Assembly: GCA_002633005.1 (NCBI GenBank)
Contig: NMRA01000247.1
Coordinates: 193,401 to 257,400 of the forward strand
Source: Phoronis australis
Taxonomy: Eukaryota > Phoronida > Phoronidae
Direction: 5' to 3'
DNA length: 64,000 nucleotides
Shown here: positions 14,001 to 26,000 of the stretch, piece by piece
Layout of the letters: every line of letters begins with the position of its first letter
Numbering within the stretch: the first letter of the stretch is position 1
Notes under the pieces: generated by a model
Told to the model about the DNA's origin: nothing
What the model saw: only the letters and a program-made list of their open reading frames with translations
Database searches by the model: none
Program-made: the position numbers and the translations under genes

Positions 14001-17000
14001 CATACTCCGGGTAGCTGTTGATGAGATATGTAATCTGTGTTCCATATTTCTGAGAGATCTCTTGAAGGACAGCTTAAAATTAAAAAAATTGCTGCGACAG
14101 TGTCATCTGGTATGCGATTTTGACCAAATTAATAGGCCTCAAGACTTTGTTTTTTCATGTTAATACGACTTCAACGTGTATAATGCAAACAAAAAACATA
14201 AAACAACGAATGAAATTTTATTCAGTGATTTTGAATTTGCAGTCAATATGAAGCAGCAGAGAGATCAGTATTAATAAAATTCACAGATCTCTATAATTAG
14301 CCAAAACTTGCATTTGCTGTCCGTTCAACTTGTCTGTGATACATCTGCACCAAACAATTTGAGGTGAATACAAAATGATTCAATTGTTGTCATCAATTTC
14401 TACTATTAGATTACAGAAAAAATTGTCCCTAAATAACCAGCATTATTAAGATCATCTAATTTTTTGCCCTGAAAAAACGAATGACGTATTCTGCCTTAAG
14501 CATTTGTCAAAGAGCTTTTTTCATTTTCTGTAAGATGGGTGAGCTTCCTCTGCACACTGCAGCCAAGGACGGTCTTCATCAGGTGGTAAAGGAGATCTGC
14601 CATCGATCGCCACTGATCAACCACACAAACAAAAATGGCTGCACGCCGCTACATCTGGCTTCTGTGTTGGGACACAATGAGATCGTGCGCTGTCTGCTGG
14701 CATCTGGTGCTGACCCAGCTGTCAAAAACCAGGTGAGCATGCTGCCAACATTTACACCATCTCCATCGTGCAAACAAAGCGTGGGATGCAGTTTGTTTGT
14801 TTAGTATCTGGTAAGATTACATGGATTGCTTGGTTATGGAATCATCTTAAAAGTAGTCAACTTAAATTTATGTTATTACTCACCAACATTGTCCATACCC
14901 ATAGTACTCATATTGGAATTGAGTTTAGTCATGAGTCCAATGTTTATAGCATTGTGGTGGTTGTGCAACGACATTTGATTGGCTAGACTTTTCTTAAGAT
15001 TGGCGCACATCCCTTACGTGTGATTTGCCGTTTTGTTGATGATCCTTTGCTGTACACCACAGCGTCGGCGAGCAGTTCAACTTACCATATGCCAACACTG
15101 GGGCAACTATATCATTGTGTGGTATTGAGAAATAGGCAAGTACTAGAAACTTTTGCCTGTAGCCTGTATATTGCAATGTATTTATATAAAAATTGACCAT
15201 GAATTAACTGATAGAAGATAATTATTATACAGTGTGCTTGATTTCAGGAAGGATCAACTGCAGAATTATTAGCCGTTAGCCTAGGCCATGCAGAAACTGC
15301 TGAAATATTGTCCAAAGTGAGAAACCAAGTATGTTCATTTTCACTGTATATTTTAGTTGTCTTTGTATGTGTTAGTTGTTACTGGTTATAATGAAGTTCT
15401 TCTCATTGGTGATGTGTATTTTGGACCATGACAGTCAGGTGTTAGTAGCAATATCTAGTCAACCAGGCTACAGTTCTGGTCATGGCCTCCACCATGCACT
15501 GATTTGCATGGAGCTCTCCCTAATTTCTTTTTCCCTCTCAGTCATTGTTTGTATGGACGTCTAAGTCTGGTGTCTTCTGTGATTCTCTCTGTCAGTAGTT
15601 TAAGAAGTTTTTTTTTGCAAAAACCTGCAAAACCTTTGACCATGCAGTTGCGAAGGGGATATCACCTCATACAATAAAATTCGAAAAAATATCTGTGGGA
15701 TTCCTGAACCACCTCCAAACCTGTGTTTTTGGATGGGGGAAATGAGGCTCTGTTTCGCAAAGTTGGTTCACTTTAAACAACTCCTCAGTGAAAATAGTAA
15801 GTAGCAAACTGATTAATAGTCAAACATATGACCATGTTTCACAATTAGATGGACGAAACAGTTGCTATCATTAGATGTGTGGAGAAATGAGTTATCATTC
15901 TGTACCGTCTAATTAAATTTGCCCCTTGTAACAGACCTGAAAGCTAAACAAGAGGTCTCCTGTGTCCTTGGGTAAGATTCAGATGTACTCCTGGTAGCCT
16001 CCCTGGTACCCTCCCGCACTGGGAATATGTTCTCCCAGCTTATGTAACTGGGAATTCTCTAAGGCGTGCGGATACGTGAACATCATAGAGAAATGATGTG
16101 CGATAGCCTAAAAGCCGTACGATCATTATGCAAATTTTATAAAAATGAGACAAATATTTCTCATTTAATTCAAATTGTAAAATGAAGTTAATAATTTCAA
16201 TGTCTGAAAACCTGGCGTGCATAAAAGTTACATCCGAGAGACAACATTTACTACATTGATGTCGCTCATTTATTTCCTACAAAATGAGCTTATAATATCA
16301 ATATTTAGGTCGAATTTCCCATTTGTTGACATGGAACTGAGTGACCACTGGCACCTAGCATTAGAAGCCGTTCTGATGTAAATGGAGCTTATGGTGATTC
16401 TTAACTTAATATGCTAATTATTGTTTTCAGACATTATCGCGTTTTGCAGATTTTCTCAAAAATGCCTCTCAAGTTTTATCCCTAACGTTTGTTTGTGTAT
16501 GTTAATTTAGTATTCATCATAGCCTTCCCAGCGCTTTAATGGGTCTCTGAGAAGAACTTTTTTATTAACCTTTTCTGTAGTTAAAGTTCATGTTAGTTAA
16601 GCAGCTGTGGTCAGTTTATGTTCACAATCACACTAATAATTATCTAGTACCGTATATGTATAGATATTTGGCTATCATCAGCTTTAGGGAAGTTAGTCGT
16701 GTTCACACTAAGAGTTACCTGTAAAGCAACTTGCTCTGCATCAACTTGACCAACTTTCCTCATTTAGTTGAGTAGCTGCACTGCACTACACACCCTTCGC
16801 CTTGCACTAAATGTGTTGCAAAAAGGAATGGACTCCCCTTAAGTTTGCATCCACACTGGGACTTGCATCGAAGCAAGTTGCCCTAGAGCAAATTATCCTG
16901 GTTCTTGGCAATAGTTGGATACAACGAGCTCACAATCTGAGAACCAGATTGATGCCTGTTATTCAGTCAAGAAAAACTGGTTCTCAAAATGCGGGCACAA

Positions 17001-20000
17001 TATATCCAACTATCACCCTGCCTCTCTATTAGGGAGGGTAAATTGTCGCACATGTGTCAATTTGCCCCAGTGCAGCATGCACTCCACTACCAAACCTAAT
17101 GACAACTCATTCTATGAGTATCTTGTTCTATAATAACTGGTAGTGTAGACGGCACTGGAGGGTGCGGTTTGTTTTTCGTGTTCCTCAGTCTTTAAAATGT
17201 CTAAAATTTGATTGCATTGCGTGTTTGACATCGCTCAAAACTTGAGAGAAAGCAAAGAAAATATTTGTTGAGTTGCTGATTTTTTTTATAATAATATGCT
17301 TTGAAGTGGCCCCGGAGTAACGTGCCTTATGTCAGTGCAACATGCACACTACACAACCTTGTGCCAAAGTATAACGTTAACAGGATAAGACACCCATATG
17401 TTTGTAACAGAGGAAGTGTGCAACTGTATGTCTGCAGGTTTGCATCCACACTAATAAGTTGCCATACCTCTACACTACTACTAAACCAAGGGAGACAACT
17501 CGTTTCAGCTGTAACTTGCTCTAGGGTAACTCAATGTGTGGACGGCACTTTTAATTAGTTACAAAGCATGCAATGTTTATGAAGGAAAATAATAAATCGG
17601 TTTACAACCTCTGTGCGTTTATGTGAAATTTGACCATTTGCTTAAGTTTGTACATCTCTGCTATTTATTATAAGTTTGCATGTTGTCGTTGTCTAATTGT
17701 AGGAAAAGCATGACTTATATACTAGTCAGTTAAGGCCAGGGCAGCAGTGCCTTAATCGCATTAAGTTCAAGCTATTTGGTGACAGTGCCGTTGGAAAATC
17801 GACACTGGTTGAATCCCTTAAGACAGGCATCTTTAGTAGTTTGTTTCGGCGACGGGCATCTAGCGTGGGAAAGTCGTCAACCAATAACAATGAGGGTAGG
17901 TATTTTCTGCAATGTCGAATATTACAGAGATTACGAACTGAATACTGTAAGTTGTTTTAACTGTTGTATTCAGTTGATTGAATTATGTGCGCATGTGATT
18001 ACCAAATAGTTGAGAGTTTATGACCATAGAAAAGCGCAAATGTAGCATGTAGCCAATATATCCTCTAAACCAATTGTCTGTATTTGCATGCGTGCTGCAT
18101 GGCGTATTATACCGTACCCACACTCTAATTAGTCGAATATGACTTTGTAAACAATTGTCGTATATGACTAATGGGAGTGTGTATACGTATTAGATGTTTC
18201 TACACTACTTAAAAACTAAAAAGTCATAACTGGTCATTTTGAGATCAGGTGTGTCTGATTTTGCTTTGATTTTTATTCAACAAGCAGCAAGTTACTCCAA
18301 TAATTTGTATAAATGATAACTGAAAAATGGTGCTGATAATTACGCAGAAAAAATGTTATTTGTTAATTACGACAAAGATTTCATGTTTTTCAGTATTTGT
18401 TGCTGTTGGTTGACATGTTCACCTGATACTTTCAGTTTCCAGTGAACTTTTTGCAGAGCAGGTGGCCATTTTTGTCAATGTTATTTACCCAACACATTTC
18501 TAGAGGGTCGACTCTGTCATTATTGATTAAATCCCAACTTTGTTGGAATTTGTATACCTTATTGTTTGCTATATTCTAGTGAAGACCAGTGCCAGCCAAC
18601 GTTGCACCCCTCAGCCACGCCATGCTGCCTATACTCAAGGCATCCATGTTGAACAGATTACTCTCAGTGGTATGTACTGATGCTGTGTTGCAGCCTCAAC
18701 TAGTTTGGTGGTATGGGACCAGTCGATTTAACTGATCAGCTCTAGTTGGACAATACAGTGATGGCTTCTTACATTTTTTAACAAGCTGGCATATTTCCAC
18801 TAACTGAAGTTGTGTTAATTTGTGACGTGCAGATTGCAACTCACAGTGTTAGCGCATTTTCTCAAAACTTAATTTGATTGTTGATGTATGTTATGACTCA
18901 TTCAGTACGAGTATATTATGCAGAAAATTATGAGATATATTGTCCTTTCATCTCAACCAAGTTCAGTAACGACTCACAATTTTCTGTATAAACTTAGTTT
19001 GATTGTTGATGTTTCTGTTTACACAATAACACAGGTGTGATGTGTAAGCTTTGTAGGTTTTCCAGTAGACCAACCCATTGAATTAGACTGCATTCAAAAT
19101 TGAAATCTGATAAAACATAAATTCCAGGACACTGAACCAAAAGCTTTTTCAAAATCTACCAATACCAACAGAATCTTTTGATATTTTCTAATATTGTTTG
19201 ATTTTCATTAAGGTGCTATATAGTGTGATATATTGTTTTGTTTCAACTCTGTTCATGTTGGCAGGAGGCGGAGACTTTAGCGTGTGGGAGTTCTCTGGCT
19301 ACTCACCATACCAGATCGTATATGATCACTTCATCGGTGATGTCAACTGTATCCATGCTGTACTCTACAATCTTGAGGATTCACCTGAGAAACGTATGCA
19401 GACCGTTATGTATTGGCTCAACTTTATCCGTGCACGTGTCCCTCCACACGAACCATTAGGTGAGTTCACTCATTGGTTTATTTTGCATCACAACCTTTCT
19501 CCAATTTTGTGGTATTTATGGTCATCTCTGACTGTGTTATTACATAAAGTTCTTCAGTAGCTGTGAGTTGATATAGCTGTCAGTCATGTCTAAGGCCCTT
19601 CTTTGGCATTTTAATGCGTCTTGGGATCATAGGTATATTTCCGAGTCTTCACTGACTATGCCTACAGCAGGCCTTCTGAGAGTCTTTTGTACTAAGGCTT
19701 GGACTTTTCTTCGAAAATGCGGATTTCTGGTTTTTTCTCTTATTCTCTCTTCGTATTTTTGTTATATTTCCGCGGAAAAAAATCGGATTTGCCATAAAAT
19801 TATTGCGGCAAATTGGATTCTCACTGCGGCGTTGCAGACGACTCGAAAAGCGGAAACTGTTTTGGAGGAACGAAAATTGTAATTGCCGGGGCACCTGGGA
19901 TCACTGGCGCTCAAATTTCCCGATGACTCATAATCATATGTGAGAAACATGTTTTCATAGTAGTGAGTGACGTCAGTGGCTATTGAGGAACACATAAATT

Positions 20001-23000
20001 CAACCACCTGTGCCTGGGATAGCGTGGTTCATCAATGGCGTCTGCACGTGGTATAAAATCGCGGTGACAAATAGCGCGATNTCTGCGGTCAAAAATGCAT
20101 GTAGTGTGGAGTAGACAGAATATTTCATGGAAAAAGTGAATAAAAGAAATCGTCACTGTGTTCACAAATAACAAAAGTCAAGGTTTGCGCTCTGTAAACT
20201 TTGACAGAGAACAATTACGCCATGCGTGGCCTAGTCGTCTTGGAGTCGGAGGACTGACTGAAAATGATGAAGCACTAGAAATAACTATGCTTTCTGAAAG
20301 GAAATTCAACCGTAACTGGCAATTCGTTGGATTGGAATCGTGGGATGTGAGTGATGTAAGAAATCCTTTTTTTTGATCCCACGTGCAAGCCAGTTGGTGT
20401 TGGCTGCTAGTAATGCTAGGCCTGACCGCCTGCGATTTTCTACGTGCCTCCAAAACGGGATACAAAGTGTTATTTTCATTACTGCAAATGTGTTTTAAAT
20501 TGCCGTTGATGTATTCCAATTTATTTTGACATTTTTCGTGTTCTATTTTGTGACTCGAGTTTTGCAATTCAAGAGAGAAGTGATCACGTGACAGATTCTA
20601 AATGATCTGATTGGTCTAAGCCATTGTTTACATATTCTGCCAGCCTGTTTTCAGTGTCTTATTTTGTAGTTATTTCTTATGTCACATAGTTTCTTCTACA
20701 CCAGCGTGGCTTATGCACTATTAACTCCTGTAATTACTGTTTGAAACTGAAAAGTTTGGCCAACTTAGGATCATGATTGGTGCATTCTATAGTTCAAAGT
20801 ATGTTGTTTTTGACTTTCATTTTTCCATGCTAGCAGTTGGGGTATGAGCCACAGATTTTCTTCTTGACTTTTTTCCATTTGCGTTGGAATTAAATATTTT
20901 TGTTGGAATTAAATGTGTATGTATTCAGGCTTTCCAGATAATCTGGGGATCTATTTTTAAATTCTTTTTGTAATTTTATATTGTAATTATAAGAACTGAA
21001 AATAATTTTATAGGTCTCCCTGCAGCAAATCAAGAATAAGCCCCTGCCACTCACATTTGCAAATTTTGCATCATTATCTTTATCATTTTAATTCTAAAAA
21101 ATATCTTTTGTTGCATCTACTTGCCTTCATTGTTGTTGCTGAAATAGATGTCAGGTACTGCTTAAGATGAGTGCATTTTGCCAACACGACACAGTTACAG
21201 GAAATCTTGTGATAACAATGTTTACTTGCGATCTGTTGAAGTATGGTTCAGATTGAAATGTGTATTTTGGGCCGTAAAAATTTCCTCTTTTTTGTCATGG
21301 GTCATTCTAAGCCCTGTTGTACCTTACTGTGGATGATGATATCAAGGAAAAGGACTTTGTTCCATTTGTCATCACATACACTCCATCACTCCATGTACTC
21401 AACTAAGCTCTGCTTAATTAACGTCATGTACTTTGGAATATCACTTGGCAACATTTCCAGTACTCCTACTAGGATTGTGTTTACTAGACAGTCACCAAAT
21501 ATTGGATCTTGACTAGTCTCTTAATGGAGAACCTAAGACAATTAGTAAAACTCAGTATCTAGTGTGCATAACCATCTCCGGTGATATTGTTTAACCATGG
21601 CAGGCAAACATGAATGAGAGTTAACATACATGTGACAGCAGTGGGGTTGTGTTCCTTATTACCTCTATGCTTTGTCCTGACACCTGGTATTTTGGGAGGC
21701 CTCTGAGGAATGGACGCAGTCAGGCTATCTGCACTCGCAACTTTGTGGTCCCCATTGGGAGTCATTTCAACTCTTCCAACTATAGACTTGCAAATTTCAG
21801 AATTTGGGTGGTTGCTGGGGGTGCGAGGTCAGACACATTTTTGATTTTTAACATTCATATATCCAGCTTAACATAGACGTATAGGCTATATGATTCATTA
21901 CCTTACATCTTCTCAGCAGTGTGGCGTTTTCCCTTTAGGTGTCTCACTGATAGTTTCTGCAATGGGTAATATACTGGTGCCTATGTAGTTGGGTTACATA
22001 TTAACAGCCATGTTATCTAATCTGACTTGTTCATCATTTGTGTTTTACACACCACTGTGGAAGGGCTGGAGTGCCCGAAAAGTATGGTGTCTTAAAGTAT
22101 TTTGATACCATTGTACCAGGGTATCATCTGTGGGTGTTTTTACTATTATTTTTTTTTTTGGTGCAAAAACCTCTGCCTTGCGTCGTATTAAATTTTCTCT
22201 TCATAGTACTTCCAAACTTGTTTTTCCTTGGTAGTTAGACAATTTCAACACTATTACAGGTCACTGTGGCCTTATCCCTAATCGACCCTTTGTCCTGCTC
22301 ATCGCTACCCATGCTGACAGAGCAGCTTGTCCCAAGAACAGTGCTGGCGAGTTCGTAAGTGCAGAGAGCACGAGTATGCTGAAAGAACTACGCGAAGCAT
22401 TCCACGAAGACATGAACATCTGTGAGCGGCTATTTGTGATGGATGCACAGAACACCAGCTCGGCAGATGTGAAGGCATTGAAAGCAAGGTTGCAGCAAAC
22501 CAAGGCTGATATTGTGAAGGTAGGAAATACCAGCCGTGGTATGATTCATACTGATTATATAGTTAGAGATCATATTTCAGAGTTGATATTATGGACAGAT
22601 GCCAAGGGTGATATCAGATCATATTGTTCGGTCCTCATTGTTTTTATTACACGACACTCTGACGCGTCTTTCCTCTGATTTTTCGTCTCTTATTAGATTT
22701 TAGCTTTATGGTGTACGATTTCAATGTCTTGCAGAATGAAATGCACAAATCTCATACAGTACAATCTTTAATAATAATAATAATTATTATTAATTTTTGC
22801 GTCAAACTTAGTACCGAAATAATTATGCTCATCATTTGTTCCATTTCACCAAATAATTTCTACTTTTCATGACTTGTCAAACATCACCTCCATTTTCAGA
22901 AGACTGTCCTTTTTTGTTTCTGCCATATTTACATGCAGCTTTCCTTTATTACAATGTTCGTCTAGTTCCACAATTAGTTTTTGCATAGTAGCAGCAGTTT

Positions 23001-26000
23001 CAGCAACTAGAACTAAGTCATATGCAATCAACAGCCGATATTTACACAATAGCTGTGTAAATCATTCACAAACACAGAGGTGAGGAAAAGAGACTATTGA
23101 CACCCTTGCCATACACGTCGTTCCCCCCTCATGCACTGAAAGTGATTTGTTAATTATGTAATCGTTCTCGTTCAGCCAACAGGTGTCACCAAAGAGAAAT
23201 TCAATTCAATACACAAGCCCAGGGTTTTGAGTTGGACACATGTAGCATGTGCACAGTAGCATGGTAGAGAACAACTAGATAGAGTTAACCATGTGCACAG
23301 TAGCATGGTAGAGAAATACTAGGTAGAGTTAACGAGACAATTTTTACGTTGCAACAATAAAATACAGATATTTCATAAGTAAATGGTGAAAACAGCGCTT
23401 GATAATACATTTATGCGACCGGTGTGTGAATGCTTGAGGGTTGCTTGGGCACGTAAACTTTCACACAATTCCTGTAGTTAGCTTTCCACAGCTCTCGACT
23501 TCCATGGTCAGCTGGTGTCAAGGTGAATGGTAATAGTAATAACTTGACTTTACCAGATACGTTTAAGATATCCTATCATACGCTGAGTAACATTTTAACT
23601 CAGGCACCAAAGATGTGACTGCGATGCGAGAGTTTCAGGTTCAATTTCACAGTGCGGCTGATTTCAGATAAAAGATTTCTATACCCAACTTTAAATAGTC
23701 CCGATATTAGTCATCTTATTTACAGAATCCCTATCTGTTCACCACTTTGCCTCAAAATCCAACAATGCATAAGAAGCAAGATTTTACACTTTGATACATT
23801 CTGTTGAGAATTTTATACCATAGATTCCAAAACTTCACGTTTTGTACTTTAGTTTACAGACCAACAGATGTTAATATAATGTGAGCTAAGTGAACCCCCA
23901 AAACAGTAACGAGAATCATTGTTTTGTAAAATTTCCAAAAATTAGCAATCCTGTGGCAGAGTTGGTGGCTGCTTGAATTTTGTGTCAAAATTCAACACAT
24001 AAACAACCTTAAATATTGGCGCCTGCTTCTATGCAAAAATCTGTTGTCGTAGGATCTTCCAGTAACTAATGGCCTGCTGGATGCCGTCCTAAACCAAATG
24101 TCTGCTTGGCGCAAATCTCTCTCCTCCTTCCCCGTGTTGTCATGGCGACAGTTCTGCAACCAGGTGAGGTCACATGTCAACCCCCTGGTGAGTGATGAAC
24201 AACTGAAGGATCTGGTCTACTGGCTGCAGTTGGCTGGAGAGGTGAGAATGATAATGATTATCATGGAGGATAAGTAGGCTCTTTGAAAACGAAAGTGTCC
24301 TTCCAGATTTCTTCATTCTGATCCCAGCTGTGACGTTAGATGTCTCATGTGCATGGTTTAAGCAAATGAAAAACACTTTTAGCTGTAGGATAGCACTGTT
24401 GTCTGACTTAAATAACAGTTATTTAGACAATATTGTATCGAACCACAAACCACTATAATTTCGTTTATTCTCAGTGACCAGATAGAGGCAGAACTCCAGT
24501 AAATAGCAAGGCACAAAAGCGTCGTATTTTGAGGAAAGTTGGATGTTGCCGAGTTCATTCTGTATAACTGCCTGTTTTTCTACTTCTCCTTCAAAACACT
24601 CTTTATTTTATTAGGGGCAAAAAAGGTTTTTGATTTTCCGTTAAGCTTTTTCTAAAAATGAGGACTTGCGAACTTTTCATGGACTGTTCTCGCATTATTT
24701 TTTACAGCAATGATCTTGGACTATAGGGTTGACAGTAAACACATGGTTTTGTAGCTTTTAGAATGAGGACTTAGAATTTGCTTAGCCATTCAAAAATGTT
24801 CACGTCATCCTTACATCTGAACCCCAGTAAAGTCTAAAGCCTTTTACTTGAGTAACTGATGGTTTCGAAGAGCTTGCTCATAACACAAAGTATTAATAAC
24901 AGGGAAAAGCAACTTTAATTTTTTTCATGTTTAGAGTAAATAATTTTGTGTTTAGAAATGAGTTTTTAATTTTATGTAAATCTAATTGTTGCTATAATGG
25001 TTTCCAGGTTATCTACTTGGAGTATTCAACTGAACAAGATATGATGGTACTGAACCCTTTTTGGTTGTGCTGTGAGATTCTTGGCCATCTGTTGTCACAT
25101 GATCACATTATGCAGTCGCGTCTCAGCGGTTGCTTTACTGTGGACGATCTCCAGCTGTTCTTCCCAGACACTGATGATGCCATTTGCCGCATTCTTGAAG
25201 CCCTTGACATCTGCACTCAAGTGGAACATGATGGAGAAATTGAGTACGAATTCCCCACACTCAACATGGTAGAAGCTGTCAAAGGATTGTGGGAGAAGGA
25301 CGTGAGGCTGGGAACACATCCTCTCTATGGAGGCATTCAGCTGAGGCTGCAGGAAAATATGGCCCCCCTGTTGGAACCGTTGTTTCCACGGCTACAGACT
25401 CAGTTCCGTCGCAGTGTTATCTTGCATGATAACGGAGAGACACGAACAGAGCTCTACCAGTGGCATAATGCCTCCAGCATAGTCTATGGGTCGTTACAGG
25501 GTTACGTTAGTTTCACAGATTCTGGTATTGAGGTCAAAGTTCGCGGGCCAGAAGATGATGGAAGTAATCTTTATTTCTTTCTCGATGATTTGACGTGTCT
25601 TATTGAGCAGACGTTACAAGACACATTGCCTGGTGTGCCATTGCTCAGGTATTTAATGTGCTCGCATGATTTGTCACAACATCGAGAGGAAGTGACAGTG
25701 TATTCCCCCCGCACACTGTTTGCAGAAATGTTTGGAGGTGAAGGCAGTCCTGAGAATACAGAAAAAAACGTCAGGAACAACATACTGAATTCAATTTCAT
25801 TTCGTTCTAAGGAGATTGCAAATGCGCTTATTCCATGCACAAGCCTACCAGTCACTCAGCTGTCATTACACGCACGACGCCTACTCTGTTGTTACCTTGA
25901 TGCCTCTGACCCTATGGGCCGTGACTGGTGCATGCTGGCAGTACAGTTAAAGATGTTTGAGTTCATCCCGAAACATGATGGCATTCGTCGACCTTCAGAG

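Larger units (their letters stand above)
8032..15247 (+). other. Introns between DAPK ankyrin exons
   Basis: The introns span 8032-8488, 8588-9349, 9449-10990, 11090-11831, 11931-13127, 13227-13807, 13907-14534 and 14733-15247. Apart from the exons, this stretch shows AT-rich single-copy-looking DNA. Around 11632-11700 the string gtgaactgt occurs three times, a short irregular repeat. No extra exon is needed to keep the frame. Confidence 0.6.

Noticed and set aside
20158-20567. Overlapping ORFs of 72 and 129 residues on opposite strands
   Set aside because: No domain, no splice context, intronic, near an ambiguous base.
24927-25007. Upstream ATG extending the last DAPK exon
   Set aside because: The added residues have no DAPK similarity and a good acceptor (tttccag) at 25001-25007 joins in frame with the previous exon.
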